From contig JBGUUT010000065.1 in assembly GCA_045133795.1 (NCBI GenBank), positions 1 through 6,634 of the forward strand: a DNA stretch of 6,634 nt. The letters run 5' to 3'. The DNA is from RGIG8597 sp045133795 (GTDB lineage: Bacteria; Spirochaetota; GWE2-31-10). Shown one piece after another: positions 5,392-6,634 of the stretch; within the stretch, counting starts at the first letter, position 1, and each line of letters opens with the position of its first letter. The notes under the pieces were generated by a model. It saw only the letters and a list, made by a program, of their open reading frames with translations, did not search any database and was not told the DNA's origin. The translations under genes and the position numbers were made by a program.

Positions 5392-6634
5392 ATGGAAAAG
5401 GAATGGTTTCCGAGTTTGGAAGAATATAATCCAGGGATTACGAAGGAACAGTGGATAATTTCTTCTAATCCAGAAATATTTGATGCTGTATCGGCATTTA
5501 ATGAATTAGGCATTGTAGATTGGAAACAATCACAAAAAGCAAATTTTGCAGTAGGTGATATAGTTTATATTTATATTTCGCATAAAGAACAGCAAATAAA
5601 ATTAAAAACAGAAGTATTGAAAATAGACATACCAATTAATGAAACTATTGATGATTCAAAATTTTATCTTGATATAGATAAGTTAGAACCCGCTTCTAAT
5701 TTTATGAAATTAAGATTAATAAAAAATATGAATGGTTCAGCTTTTACCAAGGAAACTTTAGAATTATTTGATTTTAAAGTTCCTCAAAATCCTATTAAAA
5801 TAAAAGATAACTTAAAAGAGTATTTATCTTTTATAGAGTATTTACAAGATAAAACAGAATTAAATCCCAATACTTATGATGCCTCTTATGAATTAGTAAC
5901 AGAAGTTGTGAAAAGTTACGCTAAAATGCAAGACCTTTCAGAGTGTGATTATAACGATTTAGATTTAATCTATCTTTCAACTGTAGGTACTTGGAAGCAC
6001 AGTGTGGAAAGAAAGAAAGACAGTGTTAATAAATCAAATTTACCACAAGTAGAAAAAGAGCGATTAATTGATCATCTTTCAAATTTATGGGAAAGGGTAA
6101 ACGCACGAGAATTTACACATTATGAAGATGAATCTAAAATAACATTTGGTATGTTTGGGACTGGTTTTTATACAACTAAAACTAACACAGACCCTTTTAA
6201 TGCACAAAAGTTAATACAAATGTGTATTGATTTGCTTGCTGTAGATAATGACGAAAAGGCATTTGAAATTGTAGAAAAAAATATTGTCTCAGGTTTTAAA
6301 GGATTAGCGGCTGGAGGAATTTCAGTAATACTGCATTGTTTAAAACCATTTATTTTCCCTATATTAAATTCTAATCAAGGTAAAAAGAACATTTTTGAAA
6401 AATTAGGTATAAAATTATCAAAAACTAACTCAGAAACAACATATATTGAAAACTCAAGAAAAATAAAGGAATACAGAGATTCAAATTTTAATTGGAAGAA
6501 TTATAGAATCTTTGATAAAGAAAATTTTGAATCGTTACAAGGAGACTCACAAATGCCACAAGAAGATACACTCGTAAAAAAATATGCAAACCTACTTAAA
6601 AATACAAAAAATCTTATTCTTACAGGAGCACCGG
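5392..6634 (+). CDS. McrB-like AAA+ restriction NTPase with EVE/PUA-like N-terminus (C-terminus beyond right edge)
   Basis: The frame is open for 414 complete codons from the ATG at 5392 to the right edge, where it breaks inside a Walker A motif: NLILTGAP, residues 407-414, the usual start of GAPGTGKT. The spacing and sequence before the P-loop are those of McrB-type 5-methylcytosine restriction NTPases. Residues about 21-105 (WIISSNPEIF, ELGIVDWKQS, GDIVYIYIS) have the EVE/PUA-like pattern, a fold that binds modified bases. A middle region (about 184-330) contains LSTVGTWKHS, GMFGTGFYTTKT and ILHCLKPFIFPILNSNQG, a block I associate with AAA+ restriction proteins. The expected mechanism is recognition of modified DNA by the N-terminus and NTP-driven cleavage with an McrC-like nuclease, which should lie beyond the window. 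AAGGAG at 5376-5381 (10 nt upstream) or GAGGT (5386-5390) serves as the ribosome binding site. Sampled base composition is lower in GC than in its neighbours, hinting at transfer. Confidence 0.88.
   Translation, partial: MEKEWFPSLEEYNPGITKEQWIISSNPEIFDAVSAFNELGIVDWKQSQKANFAVGDIVYIYISHKEQQIKLKTEVLKIDIPINETIDDSKFYLDIDKLEPASNFMKLRLIKNMNGSAFTKETLELFDFKVPQNPIKIKDNLKEYLSFIEYLQDKTELNPNTYDASYELVTEVVKSYAKMQDLSECDYNDLDLIYLSTVGTWKHSVERKKDSVNKSNLPQVEKERLIDHLSNLWERVNAREFTHYEDESKITFGMFGTGFYTTKTNTDPFNAQKLIQMCIDLLAVDNDEKAFEIVEKNIVSGFKGLAAGGISVILHCLKPFIFPILNSNQGKKNIFEKLGIKLSKTNSETTYIENSRKIKEYRDSNFNWKNYRIFDKENFESLQGDSQMPQEDTLVKKYANLLKNTKNLILTGAP

Overview
The window looks like chromosomal DNA from a low-GC, Gram-negative, host-associated bacterium. 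A Treponema-like spirochaete is my best guess. The clues are A+T-rich codon use, a BspA-type leucine-rich repeat protein, a lipoprotein with a short spirochaete-style lipobox, and strong AAGGAG/GGAGGT ribosome binding sites. This is inference from style; no rRNA or other marker gene is present.

Layout. Positions 1-720 (minus strand) hold most of an MscS-family mechanosensitive channel whose C-terminus lies beyond the left edge. Positions 721-1116 are a gene-poor stretch with a small hairpin, one copy of a perfect 58-bp repeat, and the wreck of a lipoprotein gene. Positions 1117-2184 encode a leaderless BspA-like LRR protein followed by a clear intrinsic terminator. A short open stretch on the minus strand (2238-2387) may be a gene remnant. 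The second 58-bp repeat (2363-2420) sits just upstream of an intact lipoprotein gene (2471-3130). After that come rtcB (3205-4443), an ArsC/Spx-family gene (4574-4945), a DUF1810 gene (4959-5387), and the start of an McrB-like AAA+ restriction gene (5392 to the right edge), all on the plus strand.

How it fits together. The most informative internal structure is a decayed duplication. The 58-bp upstream segment of the intact lipoprotein gene recurs exactly 1493 bp earlier. There it is followed by a frameshifted, internally deleted relative of the same lipoprotein, and the LRR gene begins immediately after that relic. The right half is a tightly spaced plus-strand series (ArsC-like to DUF1810 gap 13 nt, DUF1810 to McrB-like gap 4 nt), suggesting co-transcription. 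RtcB is an RNA ligase for repair, the ArsC/Spx-like protein is a thioredoxin-fold protein, DUF1810 is uncharacterised, and the McrB-like protein is the NTPase of a probable modification-dependent (type IV) restriction system with an EVE/PUA-like reader-type N-terminus. Base composition becomes visibly more A+T-rich from about 5400, which suggests that the defence gene was acquired separately. No tRNA, rRNA, CRISPR array, transposase or integrase was recognised.
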